64,000 bases of DNA from positions 1 through 64,000 of the forward strand of contig JALWTD010000020.1 in the NCBI GenBank assembly GCA_027082925.1, given 5' to 3'. The notes under the pieces were generated by a model, which did no database searches, had not been told where the DNA came from, and saw only the letters and a list, made by a program, of their open reading frames with translations. A program made the translations under genes and the position numbers. This DNA comes from Flavobacteriaceae bacterium (GTDB taxonomy: Bacteria; Bacteroidota; Bacteroidia; Flavobacteriales; Flavobacteriaceae). Shown one piece after another: positions 46,524-55,511 of the stretch (positions are counted from its first letter, which is position 1; every line of letters begins with the position of its first letter).

Positions 46524-47774
46524 TTAATTTAATTTTTTAAAGAGTACACATGCGTTGTGTCCTCCAAAACCAAATGTATTACTTATGGCAACATTTACAG
46601 TACGTTTTTGAGGTTTGTTAAACGTAAAGTTAAGTTTACTGTCAATTTGATCGTCATCTGTAAAGTGATTAATAGTAGGAGGTACAATGCTATGGTTAAT
46701 TGCAAGAATTGAAGCAATAGCTTCAATAGCACCAGCAGCTCCTAGTAAATGACCTGTCATTGACTTGGTTGAATTAATGTTAAGATTGTACGCGTGGCTT
46801 CCAAAAACCTCTTCTATGGCTTTCGATTCGGCAATATCTCCAAGTGGAGTAGATGTTCCGTGCATGTTTATTGCATCTACATCTTCCGGTTTTAACCCTG
46901 CATTTTTAAGGCAATTAATCATTACACTTTTAGCTCCTAATCCTTCAGGATGTGGAGCGGTAATGTGGTATGCATCGGCAGAAAGACCTCCTCCTGCTAA
47001 CTCGGCATAAATTTTAGCACCTCTAGCTTTGGCGTGTTCGTACTCTTCTAAAATAAGAGCACCTGCACCTTCTCCTAGTACAAATCCATCCCTATCTTTA
47101 TCAAAAGGTCTTGATGCTGTTTCAGGACTTTCATTTCTGGTAGAAAGCGCTTGTAACGAATTAAATCCTCCCATTCCAGCGATAGTAACAGCGGCTTCTG
47201 AACCTCCGGAAACAATAACATCGGCATGTCCCAATCGAATGTAATTCATAGCGTCAATTAAAGCATTTGCAGATGATGCACACGCAGAAACTGTAGCAAA
47301 ATTAGGACCTCTAAAACCGTATTTAATAGAAATTTGACCGGGAGCAATGTCCGCAATCATTTTAGGAATAAAGAAAGGGTTAAATCTAGGAGTTCCATCG
47401 CCACTGGCAAAGTTTAAAACTTCATTTTGAAATGTTTCTAAACCACCAATTCCTGCACCCCAAATAACACCAACCCTATCGTTATCTATTTTTTCTAAGT
47501 CTAACTTAGAATCGTTAATGGCTTCATCACTCGCTATCATAGCGTATTGAGTAAACCTATCCATCTTACGAGCATCTTTTCTGTTTAAGTAATCTTTAAC
47601 ATCAAAGTTTTTAAGTTCACAAGCAAAACGAGTTTTGAACTTGGTAGCATCAAAATACGTTATTGGAGCGGCCCCACTAATTCCATTTATGAGCCCATTC
47701 CAATATTGTTCAACATTGTTGCCAATAGGTGTTAATGCACCAAGTCCAGTTACTACAACCCGTTTTAATTCCAT
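46524..47774 (-). CDS. fabF: 3-oxoacyl-ACP synthase II (FabF)
   Basis: A 416-residue condensing enzyme of fatty-acid elongation that joins malonyl-ACP to acyl-ACP. The catalytic cysteine is in TVSACASSANALI, and the two histidines are in NMHGTSTPLGD and FGFGGHNACV, giving the Cys-His-His triad. The N-terminus VVVTGLGALTPIG is typical. Its substrate carrier gene, acpP, lies 7 bases upstream in the same operon, and rnc follows. Confidence 0.97.
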   Translation of the reverse strand: MELKRVVVTGLGALTPIGNNVEQYWNGLINGISGAAPITYFDATKFKTRFACELKNFDVKDYLNRKDARKMDRFTQYAMIASDEAINDSKLDLEKIDNDRVGVIWGAGIGGLETFQNEVLNFASGDGTPRFNPFFIPKMIADIAPGQISIKYGFRGPNFATVSACASSANALIDAMNYIRLGHADVIVSGGSEAAVTIAGMGGFNSLQALSTRNESPETASRPFDKDRDGFVLGEGAGALILEEYEHAKARGAKIYAELAGGGLSADAYHITAPHPEGLGAKSVMINCLKNAGLKPEDVDAINMHGTSTPLGDIAESKAIEEVFGSHAYNLNINSTKSMTGHLLGAAGAIEAIASILAINHSIVPPTINHFTDDDQIDSKLNFTFNKPQKRTVNVAISNTFGFGGHNACVLFKKLN

Positions 47775-47781
47775 ATAAAAA

Positions 47782-48018
47782 TTACTTTTTTGCCTCTTCT
47801 ATATAGCTAATAGCTTGACCAACAGTACCTATATTTTCTGCTTGGTCGTCTGGAATTTGGATATCAAATTCTTTTTCGAATTCCATGATTAATTCTACTG
47901 TATCCAAAGAATCAGCTCCTAAATCGTTTGTGAAACTCGCTTCCGTTGTTACTTCATTTTCGTCAACGCCTAATTTATCAACGATAATGGCTTTTACTCT
48001 TGATGAAATGTCTGACAT
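47782..48018 (-). CDS. acpP: Acyl carrier protein
   Basis: A 78-residue acidic helical protein that carries growing acyl chains on 4'-phosphopantetheine. The attachment serine is S37 in [13 protein letters not shown]. The length and acidic composition are standard. It heads the acpP-fabF-rnc operon, with a strong promoter upstream and purN divergent on the other side. Confidence 0.98.
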   Translation of the reverse strand: MSDISSRVKAIIVDKLGVDENEVTTEASFTNDLGADSLDTVELIMEFEKEFDIQIPDDQAENIGTVGQAISYIEEAKK

Positions 48019-48049
48019 AATTTTCTAATTTTTAAATTTAATTACTGGG

Positions 48050-48077
48050 CAAAAATAATAAACTTTATTGAAATCAA
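48050..48077 (-). promoter_or_regulatory. Promoter of acpP-fabF-rnc
   Basis: On the minus strand, TTG (48077-48075), a 17-base spacer and TATTTTTG (48057-48050) match the Bacteroidota -33/-7 pattern. The acpP ATG begins 31 bases downstream. Confidence 0.7.
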
Positions 48078-48197
48078 TAATTTTTTACCTTTAAAAGGTT
48101 TATAATAAACGAAAATAAATAAACTTTTGAGGTTTTCTTATGTAAAAACTGTAAATTATTTATTTTATTTGCTTGTGCATAGCAACAAAACATTCAA

Positions 48198-48767
48198 ATG
48201 AAAAGAATTGTAATTTTTGCATCAGGCTCGGGAACAAATGCCGAAAATATTATTAAATATTTTAAAAACAGAGGTACAGCAAAGGTTGTAAGGGTACTTT
48301 CTAATAAAAAGGATGCAAAAGTTATAGAAAGATGTAAAAAACTAGGAGTTGCATGCAACAGTTTTACAAAGCAAGATTTTTTTGAAAACGATACCGTAGT
48401 AACTATTTTAAAAAAAGAAGCAGATTTTATTGCTTTGGCCGGTTTTTTATGGAAAGTACCTCAAAAAATAATAAAGCTGTTTCCAAATAAAATATTAAAC
48501 ATTCACCCGGCATTACTTCCAAAGTATGGAGGTAAGGGAATGTATGGAATGCACGTGCATAATGCCGTAGTTAAAAACAAAGAAAAGTACAGTGGTATTA
48601 CTATTCATTATGTAAATGAAAATTATGATGATGGAGCTATCGTTTTTCAGGAAAAAATAGAAGTTTTGGTTTGCGATACGGCAAAAGATGTTGCAACTAA
48701 AATACATCATTTAGAGTATAAACATTTCCCTGTTGTTATTGAAAAAGTTATAAAAGTACATGAGTAA
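48198..48767 (+). CDS. purN: Phosphoribosylglycinamide formyltransferase (PurN)
   Basis: A 189-residue enzyme of purine synthesis that transfers a formyl group from 10-formyl-THF to GAR. The phosphate-binding loop is FASGSGTNAENI, and the catalytic region contains NIHPALLPKYGGKGMYG (Asn, His). A later Asp is expected in NENYDDGAIVFQE. The size is normal. The gene is divergent from acpP and overlaps the RNase H gene by 8 bases. Confidence 0.95.
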   Translation: MKRIVIFASGSGTNAENIIKYFKNRGTAKVVRVLSNKKDAKVIERCKKLGVACNSFTKQDFFENDTVVTILKKEADFIALAGFLWKVPQKIIKLFPNKILNIHPALLPKYGGKGMYGMHVHNAVVKNKEKYSGITIHYVNENYDDGAIVFQEKIEVLVCDTAKDVATKIHHLEYKHFPVVIEKVIKVHE

Positions 48768-49392
48768 AAAGAAGTTTTACGTAGTTTGGAAAGGTCATAA
48801 AACCGGTGTGTTTACATCTTGGGAAACCTGTAAAGAGCAAATTTTAAATTATCCGGGAGCACAGTACAAATCGTTTACATCAAAAGAAGAGGCCGAAAAA
48901 GCCTTGAAATTAGATTTTAAACACGTTGTTGGAAAAGATACATTAAAGCCAACACTTTCTGAAGCTGAAAAAGCATTGATAGGAACACCTGTTATTCCTT
49001 CAATATCTGTAGATGCTGCTTGTAGTGGAAATCCGGGTGATATGGAGTATAGAGGTGTTGATACTAAAACAAAAAAACAATTATTTATACAGGGGCCTTT
49101 TAAAAACGGAACTAATAATATTGGTGAGTTTTTAGCACTGGTTCACGGATTGGGATATTTAAAGCAAAGGAAATTAACCATTCCTATTTACTCAGACTCT
49201 AAAATTGCCATTAAATGGGTAAAACAAAAACAGTGCAGAACCAACGTGCAAATTACGCCAGAAAATAAACAATTGTTTGATTTGATTAAACGTGCAGAAC
49301 ATTGGTTAGCTACGAATACATATACCAACAATATTTTAAAATGGGAAACCAAAGCTTGGGGAGAAATTCCTGCAGATTTTGGTAGAAAATAA
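48760..49392 (+). CDS. Viroplasmin-domain ribonuclease H
   Basis: A 210-residue protein. The first 45 residues are a viroplasmin/RNase H1 N-terminal domain (FYVVWKGHKTGVFTSWETC), which binds RNA-DNA hybrids. Residues about 75-205 form RNase H, with acidic residues in SVDAACSGNPG, NIGEFLALVHGL and IYSDSKIAIKW. It removes RNA from RNA-DNA hybrids. It begins 8 bases inside purN, so the two are coupled, as in other Bacteroidota. Confidence 0.92.
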   Translation: MSKKKFYVVWKGHKTGVFTSWETCKEQILNYPGAQYKSFTSKEEAEKALKLDFKHVVGKDTLKPTLSEAEKALIGTPVIPSISVDAACSGNPGDMEYRGVDTKTKKQLFIQGPFKNGTNNIGEFLALVHGLGYLKQRKLTIPIYSDSKIAIKWVKQKQCRTNVQITPENKQLFDLIKRAEHWLATNTYTNNILKWETKAWGEIPADFGRK

Positions 49393-49395
49393 TAT

Positions 49396-50610
49396 TTATT
49401 CTAACATCATTTTAGCTTTTAATAGTGCTTCGTACAGTAAATCAATTTCTTCAAAAGTGTTGTAAAACGCAAATGAAGCCCGTACAGTTCCCGGAATATT
49501 ATAAAAATTCATAATTGGTTGTGCACAATGGTGTCCGGTTCTAACAGCAATACCCAATTTATCTATAATAGCCCCTATATCATACGGATGTATGTTTCCT
49601 ATGTTGAAAGAAATTACAGCTGTTTTTTGTTTTGAAGTTCCGTAAATTTTTAAACCTTCTATTTGTAGGAGTTTTTTTGTAGCGTATTGTAGTAATTCAT
49701 TTTCATAAGCAGCAATATTATCAAACCCTATACTATTTAGGTAGTCAATAGCTACGCCAAAGGCAATTCCTCCTGAAATATTAGGTGTTCCTGCTTCAAA
49801 CTTGTGAGGTAAATCAGCATATGTGGTTTTTTCGAAAGTAACTTGTTTAATCATTTCTCCACCACCTTGATAAGGAGGTAATTTTTGAAGCCACTCTTCT
49901 TTTCCGTATAAAATACCTATGCCGGTGGGTCCACACAGTTTATGAGCAGAAGCCACATAAAAATCGACATCTAAATCTTGTACATCGGGTTTAATATGTG
50001 GTGAAGATTGTGCACCGTCAATTAAAACGGCTGCACCGTATTTATGTGCTTCAGTTATTATTTTTTTTATAGGGTTTATTGTTCCTAAAGCATTTGAGAC
50101 ATGATTTACAAATACAACTTTTGTTTTGCTTGAAAGTAGTTTTTTATATTCATCTAAAAGTAACTCACCTTCATTATTCATAGGAATTACCTTTAGTTTT
50201 GCACCTGTTCTTTCGCACAACATTTGCCACGGAACAATGTTAGAATGATGTTCCATGGTTGATACTAATACTTCATCATCAGCATTTAAAATAGCGCTAA
50301 ACCCTGTAGCAATCATATTTATACTGTGGGTTGTTCCTGAAGTAAATATAATTTCGTAATTTTTTTTAGCATTAAAATGTTTTTGCAATTTAGTGCGCGA
50401 TTCTTCAAAAGCGTTTGTTGCAATTTGACTTAAGGTATGTACACCTCTGTGTATATTTGCGTTGTATTTGGTGTAGTAATTTACAATACTATCAATAACA
50501 ACCTGTGGTTTTTGACTTGTAGCAGCATTATCTAAATAAACTAAGGGTTTCCCGTTTACTTTTTCTGTTAGTATAGGAAAGTCTGCTCTAATTTTTTGAA
50601 TATCAAACAT
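49396..50610 (-). CDS. sufS: Cysteine desulfurase, SufS type
   Basis: A 404-residue PLP enzyme that takes sulfur from cysteine for Fe-S cluster assembly. The N-terminus IRADFPILTEKVNGKPLVYL is typical of SufS. The PLP lysine is in ASAHKLCGPTGIG, and the catalytic cysteine is in RTGHHCAQPIM. The length is standard. No other suf gene is in the window, so it may act with a distant Suf set. It is convergent with the RNase H gene, with 3 bases between the stops. Confidence 0.93.
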   Translation of the reverse strand: MFDIQKIRADFPILTEKVNGKPLVYLDNAATSQKPQVVIDSIVNYYTKYNANIHRGVHTLSQIATNAFEESRTKLQKHFNAKKNYEIIFTSGTTHSINMIATGFSAILNADDEVLVSTMEHHSNIVPWQMLCERTGAKLKVIPMNNEGELLLDEYKKLLSSKTKVVFVNHVSNALGTINPIKKIITEAHKYGAAVLIDGAQSSPHIKPDVQDLDVDFYVASAHKLCGPTGIGILYGKEEWLQKLPPYQGGGEMIKQVTFEKTTYADLPHKFEAGTPNISGGIAFGVAIDYLNSIGFDNIAAYENELLQYATKKLLQIEGLKIYGTSKQKTAVISFNIGNIHPYDIGAIIDKLGIAVRTGHHCAQPIMNFYNIPGTVRASFAFYNTFEEIDLLYEALLKAKMMLE

Positions 50611-50705
50611 TTTATTTTCTTAGAATCAATCTAAATGCGAAATTACAAAATAAGAGCTTGTTATAGAACAATAAGGAGAAATTTAATGTAATGGCCTTAG
50701 ATATT

Positions 50706-51932
50706 TTAAAATATTTTCTGTTTTTGAAACCATTTACCAACCAAACTGAGATTTAAGGTTAATTTATGGAAATTTTCTTCTATTAAATTGTTTGAAATAG
50801 TTCCTTCTTTTCCTATTGAATAAGAAATATTAAGGCTTGAAGCATTTAATTTTGATATAGGAATACCTACTCCTGCAGAAAAGCTATAACTGTCAATTTT
50901 TTGGTCACTTATGTTTAAAAATCCGGTATTGTAATTAATACCTAATCTATATTTGATTAAACTGGAAAAACCGTATCCTTTTGAGGGAATATAAGACACT
51001 CCTAAAGCATAAATACTTTGATTTGTGTAAGTTCCGGCGTTATCGTACTGATTTGTATTTTCCCACCAAAGTTTCTTATAATCAAAATTTGTTGTTAGAT
51101 GTTTATTTATTTTATTTGACATTCCTATGGTAATGGCCAAGGGAAGCTCAAAGTTATTGAGGGTGTTTTCGTCTTCTTCAACAAGAATTCCGTTTGATTT
51201 GTATACAACCCTGTTTTGAGTACCGCTTAAACTGGTTGGAATTTCAATAGTTCCTCCAAAAGTGGTTTTAACGTTTGCAATGTTAGGCATTGTAATATGA
51301 ATACCTGTTTTTAGTTTTGCTCCGCTATAGTAGTTTCGATCAATAATATTTACATTTGGATTTGTAAACACCCAACTTTCTTGATCAATAGTTCCGAACA
51401 AAAAAGACAACTCTAGTCCAAGAGATATATTTTTATGAATTTTAAGTCCGTTTCCCCAATACAATTTACTCAATCCGCCAGAACCAATAATACTTGTGGT
51501 AAAGGTGCTTGTAGAACCTTCAATTGGATTTTCAATATCTATATCGTATCCAACTTTACTGTAAGGAACCAATCCAATGCTCATCCCCCAATTTTTAATT
51601 ACAGGAAAGGCAAAAGCCAAGTGAGAAAAATTAAAATCGGTAGTATTTTGGCTTAAATCACTTGTTTTTATAGTAGAGTAGGTACCGTTTACACCAACTT
51701 CATACAAGAAAGATTTTAGAGGAATATTGGCTAAGTTTGCAGGATTTAAGTTGTTAATTTGATAAGCTTCTATTTGCCCTACACCTGAGTTTCCCATTGC
51801 TGTAAACCCACCAAATGAAGTTTTATTTTCAACCCCTAACCCATATAATGAATAGGGAGAACTCGTGTCATTTTGGCCTAACAAAACGGCAGAAACTAAA
51901 AAGGGAATACTTAGTATAAATTTTTTAAACAT
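50706..51932 (-). CDS. Outer-membrane beta-barrel protein
   Basis: A 408-residue exported protein with a signal peptide (about 1-19, VLLGQ) and alternating amphipathic strands over its whole length. The N-terminus SPYSLYGLGVEN, followed by AMGNSGVGQ and NNLNPANLA, is a pattern common in Bacteroidota porin-like proteins of the FadL/OMPP1 style. The substrate is unknown. It is encoded 9 bases behind the DUF4270 lipoprotein gene, suggesting cotranscription of two envelope proteins. Confidence 0.75.
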   Translation of the reverse strand: MFKKFILSIPFLVSAVLLGQNDTSSPYSLYGLGVENKTSFGGFTAMGNSGVGQIEAYQINNLNPANLANIPLKSFLYEVGVNGTYSTIKTSDLSQNTTDFNFSHLAFAFPVIKNWGMSIGLVPYSKVGYDIDIENPIEGSTSTFTTSIIGSGGLSKLYWGNGLKIHKNISLGLELSFLFGTIDQESWVFTNPNVNIIDRNYYSGAKLKTGIHITMPNIANVKTTFGGTIEIPTSLSGTQNRVVYKSNGILVEEDENTLNNFELPLAITIGMSNKINKHLTTNFDYKKLWWENTNQYDNAGTYTNQSIYALGVSYIPSKGYGFSSLIKYRLGINYNTGFLNISDQKIDSYSFSAGVGIPISKLNASSLNISYSIGKEGTISNNLIEENFHKLTLNLSLVGKWFQKQKIF

Positions 51933-51941
51933 TGTGTTTTT

Positions 51942-53240
51942 TTAATAGGTTAAATAACTAACAAACAGTTTCATTTTAAAATCTCCAGCATTGCCATCTT
52001 CAATAAGAATTCTGTCTACGGTATTTTTATAATCTGAAAACTGAAGCATGAGTGCGTAGTTTAAGGTATATGTGGCATTTAGTATTTCTTCTATATACAA
52101 ACTTAAATCAATGGTGTAATACGTTTTTTCATCAAACTCATTGTTTTCGTCGTTTGTTAAAAATGCTTGTCCAAGCTCTTTAATAATTCTGTTTTTATGA
52201 TCTACAACATATACGGTTAACGATTCTTTTAAAGGATAGTCATCGTTATAACTACCTTTAAGAGGGTAGAACAATAACTTCCCGTCTAAAACAGTTCCGT
52301 TTTCGGCTAACTTGTTTAAATTTTCTAAATAAGGAATTTCAACTCTAGCCGATATTCCGGTACCTCCTTGCGCGTATATTAAATTATTTGTAAGGTCGCT
52401 TGATATGGTGGTTTCATAAGTATCTAAGCCTTCTAATACGGTGTTTGAGCGTTCACTTTCAATGTGATTAAATTGTTGTTCTGGAACAATATTAAAATCG
52501 ATAAAATAGTCGTTATCTTCATTATCATCATCACTAATGGTGTAATAAATACGCATGCTAGAGTTTTTGTTGCTGGTATAATTACTGAATAAAAATCCTA
52601 AAATATGGCTATTTGTTGTAGTGTCAGGAACAATGGTAACACCATTAAAATATTGCTCAAAATCATCAAAGTTATTAATGTCGTTATTTTTTAGTTTATT
52701 AAAAATATCTTCACCTAAGTTATAATTGAGTGGTATGTAAAGAGAGTCACTTTCTTTGTTAGGCTTTGGGGTAAAGGTAATTTCTCCCAATATTTCTTCG
52801 TCGTACGGAAAAGAAGTTGTGTTGTATAAACTAAGTCCTTCGCTAGGTTCAATAATTCTTCGTACCCTGTGAATTTTATAGGTTTGAGCAGCAGTTGTGT
52901 CACCGTAGTAATACGTATCGTAGTTTAATACAAATCCTATAGAATCATATCTAGCATTAGGATCAATATCAAAAAGTGTGTTTTGCAGCCTAAGGTAGCT
53001 TTGAGAAGTTATTCTTCCAAAATCACCATCAACAATACTTCCCAATAAAATACGCCCTGAGTTAGATGTTGCTATGGAATCTAACATAAAGGTTCCGCAT
53101 TTTAGCGAAAAAGTATCAATTACTGCAACAGAAATATTGCTATCTACAAAATCTTCTCCAACAGGGTATGTTTTTAAATCATCGTTACACGAAATAAATG
53201 TAATAAAGCCTACGCAAAGTAGTATAAAACTGTTTCTCAT
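51942..53240 (-). CDS. DUF4270-family lipoprotein
   Basis: A 432-residue lipoprotein (lipobox ITFISC, then NDDLKTYPVGEDF) of the DUF4270 family, with FVDSNISVAVIDTFSLK typical of its mature start. The domain is beta-rich and found in Bacteroidota; its role is unknown. The ATG at 53240 gives a proper lipoprotein leader; the frame stays open to an ATG at 53288, which would add 16 residues of mixed charge. The porin-like gene follows 9 bases later. Confidence 0.85.
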   Translation of the reverse strand: MRNSFILLCVGFITFISCNDDLKTYPVGEDFVDSNISVAVIDTFSLKCGTFMLDSIATSNSGRILLGSIVDGDFGRITSQSYLRLQNTLFDIDPNARYDSIGFVLNYDTYYYGDTTAAQTYKIHRVRRIIEPSEGLSLYNTTSFPYDEEILGEITFTPKPNKESDSLYIPLNYNLGEDIFNKLKNNDINNFDDFEQYFNGVTIVPDTTTNSHILGFLFSNYTSNKNSSMRIYYTISDDDNEDNDYFIDFNIVPEQQFNHIESERSNTVLEGLDTYETTISSDLTNNLIYAQGGTGISARVEIPYLENLNKLAENGTVLDGKLLFYPLKGSYNDDYPLKESLTVYVVDHKNRIIKELGQAFLTNDENNEFDEKTYYTIDLSLYIEEILNATYTLNYALMLQFSDYKNTVDRILIEDGNAGDFKMKLFVSYLTY

Positions 53241-53310
53241 TGATTGTTTTTTGTGTAAATGTATTTTAAACAAAATTTTTACAAACAATAAAATAGATGA
53301 GCTTTTGAAA

Positions 53311-53380
53311 TGTATCTACAAAACTGTTAAAACAATGTTAAATAGCTAATAATCAATCGTTTTAGTGTTTTGTAGATACA
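53311..53380. promoter_or_regulatory. 14-bp perfect inverted repeat in a divergent intergenic region
   Basis: TGTATCTACAAAAC at 53311-53324 is the exact reverse complement of 53367-53380, with a 42-base spacer. It lies between the DUF4270 gene (minus) and the beta-barrel gene (plus). The spacer holds two near copies of GTTAAA. It may be a looping operator or the remnant of a small mobile element. Confidence 0.6.
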
Positions 53381-53448
53381 ATTTTACGATATATAGATAA
53401 AAATGAAATACTAGTCTATTTTACTATTTAGCACCGCTTTTAATTAAA

Positions 53449-53456
53449 TATTTTTG
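53449..53456 (+). promoter_or_regulatory. Promoter -7 box
   Basis: TATTTTTG matches TAnnTTTG and lies 23 bases before the ATG at 53480. No clear -33 TTG was found. Confidence 0.45.
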
Positions 53457-53479
53457 AATTCAATAATGAAATTTGAAGT

Positions 53480-54343
53480 ATGCGTTTTAGCTTAATTATA
53501 CTATTATTTGGAAGCTCTTTTATAGGGAATGCTCAAAGTTTTGAAGTGTTTGGTGCCGATTTTAATACGACACTTAACAGTTCAAATTCTTTAGGGTTAA
53601 GCCAAGCAAATATAAAAGTTAATTTCCCTTTAAAATTAAAAAATGGATTGCTAACACAAGGCATTTATTATTCAAAAAATAGTATTAATTACAATTCTGA
53701 ATACGCTTTTGGCACTTCAAATATTGAAGATTTTACAACCATAAAATATTCGTTAGGTTTTTTGAAGAATATAAAAAATGATTGGAAATTAAAACTTCAA
53801 ATAGCACCAACAATATCTTCAAACTTTGATTCAGGCTTATCATTTGACGATGTTTTTTTTAACGGGAGCTTGGTTTTTATAAAAACAAATAAAGCAAGCA
53901 AATTACGTTTAGGATTGGTGTATAACACAGCCTTTGGTATGAAAACGCCAATACCTGTAATAAGTTATTCTAACCAAATAACAAATAGATTTTCCTATAC
54001 CATAGGAATGCCTGTTACCAAATTAGAATATAAATTATCTAAGCATGATAAGGTAGATATGTATATAAAACCAAAAGGGTTTTACGCCAATTTAACTAAT
54101 AGCATATCGCTTGGAGAAGCATTAATTAAAGCCGAAAAAGCGAGGTATAAAACGGTAGTATCTGGACTTAACTATTTACATAAAATAGATAACTATTGGA
54201 AAATATCTGTTGATTTAGGATACCAGCTTTATGCCGCATATGACTTATTAAACAACAATAATTCGGTATATGAATTTGATATTGAAAACAATTTTTTCAT
54301 AGGAGTAAACATAAAATATAATTTAAAAAACAAGAAAAATTAA
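53480..54343 (+). CDS. DUF6268-like outer-membrane beta-barrel
   Basis: A 287-residue exported protein with a signal peptide (about 1-18, IGNAQS) and a run of amphipathic strands (KVNFPLKLKNGLLTQGIYYS, YSYTIGMPV-like turns). The composition and strand periodicity indicate an outer-membrane barrel of about 12-14 strands. I think it belongs near DUF6268, but this is not certain. A promoter box stands upstream, and the Kelch lipoprotein gene follows 11 bases later, probably in the same transcript. Confidence 0.65.
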   Translation: MRFSLIILLFGSSFIGNAQSFEVFGADFNTTLNSSNSLGLSQANIKVNFPLKLKNGLLTQGIYYSKNSINYNSEYAFGTSNIEDFTTIKYSLGFLKNIKNDWKLKLQIAPTISSNFDSGLSFDDVFFNGSLVFIKTNKASKLRLGLVYNTAFGMKTPIPVISYSNQITNRFSYTIGMPVTKLEYKLSKHDKVDMYIKPKGFYANLTNSISLGEALIKAEKARYKTVVSGLNYLHKIDNYWKISVDLGYQLYAAYDLLNNNNSVYEFDIENNFFIGVNIKYNLKNKKN

Positions 54344-54354
54344 AATAGAAGAAT

Positions 54355-55341
54355 ATGAATTTAAAAAAAATGTACTTAAAAGTTTTTACACTGTTTATAA
54401 TTGTAGCTTTTGCAGGTTGTTCATCAGATGATGGAGATGATTACGGAAACTGGGTTGAAAGTTCAACTTTTGACGGATACGCCCGAGGAAATGCGGTGAG
54501 TTTTGTTATAGGAGATAAAGGATATTTAGTTACAGGATACGATGGAGATGATTATTTGTTTGATACCTGGGAGTATAACTCAGAAGGAAATTATTGGATA
54601 CAAAAAGCAGATTTCCCCGGAATTCCAAGAAGTGGGGCTGTTGGATTTACACTAAATGGAAAAGGATATATTGGTACAGGATATGACGGAAATAACGAAT
54701 TAAAAGATTTTTGGCAATATGATCCGGTATTGGATCAATGGACTCAAAAAGCAGATTTTGGAGGAACAGCTCGTTACGGTGCAGTAGGCTTTTCTGTATC
54801 AGGAAAAGGATACATTGGTACAGGATATGACGGAAGTGAGTTAAAAGATTTTTGGAAATACGATGATGTAACAGATACTTGGGAGCTTTCTGTTGGTTTT
54901 GGAGGAGAAAAACGTAAAGATGCTACCGTATTTGTTATTGGTGACACCGCTTATCTTGGCTCAGGAATACACAATGGAGCGTATGAAAATGACTTTTATG
55001 CTTTTGATGGAAATACAGAAGTATGGACACGTTTAAAAGATTTAGATGATGAAGACGAAGATTACTCAATTCTTTTTAGTAGTGGCGTTTCTTTTTCTTT
55101 AAATGGGAAAGGATATTTTGTAACAGGTGTAGCAGGAAGCTTAACCACCGAAAACTGGGAATACGATCCTTTAACCGATGTGTGGGAAGAACAACCTAGT
55201 TTTGAAGGAACAGCTCGTCAAGATGCTTCAGCTTTTGTGTTTGCCAATAAAGCATTTGTTTTAATGGGAAGAAGTGGAAGTTATTATTTTGATGATATTT
55301 GGGAATACAGACCAGATGAAATAGTTGAAGAAAATGATTAA
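54355..55341 (+). CDS. Kelch-repeat lipoprotein
   Basis: A 328-residue lipoprotein (AFAGC lipobox at about residue 22, then SSDDGDD) with about six Kelch-type blades of about 48 residues. Each has the pattern R-x-GAVGF, GKGYIGTGYDG, FWxYDP and W. The fold is a beta-propeller used for protein or sugar contacts. Two neighbouring blades are almost identical at DNA level (offset 144 bases from 54661 to 54805), a sign of recent duplication. Surface exposure is likely because of the acidic residues after the lipid cysteine. The partner is unknown. Confidence 0.85.
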   Translation: MNLKKMYLKVFTLFIIVAFAGCSSDDGDDYGNWVESSTFDGYARGNAVSFVIGDKGYLVTGYDGDDYLFDTWEYNSEGNYWIQKADFPGIPRSGAVGFTLNGKGYIGTGYDGNNELKDFWQYDPVLDQWTQKADFGGTARYGAVGFSVSGKGYIGTGYDGSELKDFWKYDDVTDTWELSVGFGGEKRKDATVFVIGDTAYLGSGIHNGAYENDFYAFDGNTEVWTRLKDLDDEDEDYSILFSSGVSFSLNGKGYFVTGVAGSLTTENWEYDPLTDVWEEQPSFEGTARQDASAFVFANKAFVLMGRSGSYYFDDIWEYRPDEIVEEND

Positions 55342-55377
55342 ATACATATAGTTTGCTTGATTTAATAATTGATGACC

Positions 55378-55415
55378 GATTGGGAATTAGAAGTAACAAC
55401 TTCTAATTCCCAATC
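55378..55415. terminator. 17-bp perfect hairpin, possible terminator
   Basis: Perfect 17-bp arms (55378-55394 and 55399-55415, GATTGGGAATTAGAAGT and its complement) with loop AACA stand 36 bases after the Kelch gene. There is no T-run after it on either strand, so a classical terminator is not certain. Confidence 0.5.
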
Positions 55416-55484
55416 TAATATCATTAAAGTATAAAAAGACTATTAAATAAAGAGAATAATTACGTATGTTAAACCCGTATTTGC

Positions 55485-55492
55485 TAACTTTG
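55485..55492 (+). promoter_or_regulatory. Promoter -7 box for the kinase-regulator pair
   Basis: TAACTTTG matches TAnnTTTG and lies 19 bases before the TTG start at 55512. The -33 element is not clear. Confidence 0.45.
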
Positions 55493-55511
55493 TTTATAGT
55501 AACACCAACAA

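Noticed and set aside
49396-50610. sufS as part of a local Suf operon
   Set aside because: No sufB, sufC, sufD or sufE gene is adjacent; its neighbours are RNase H and a porin-like protein gene.
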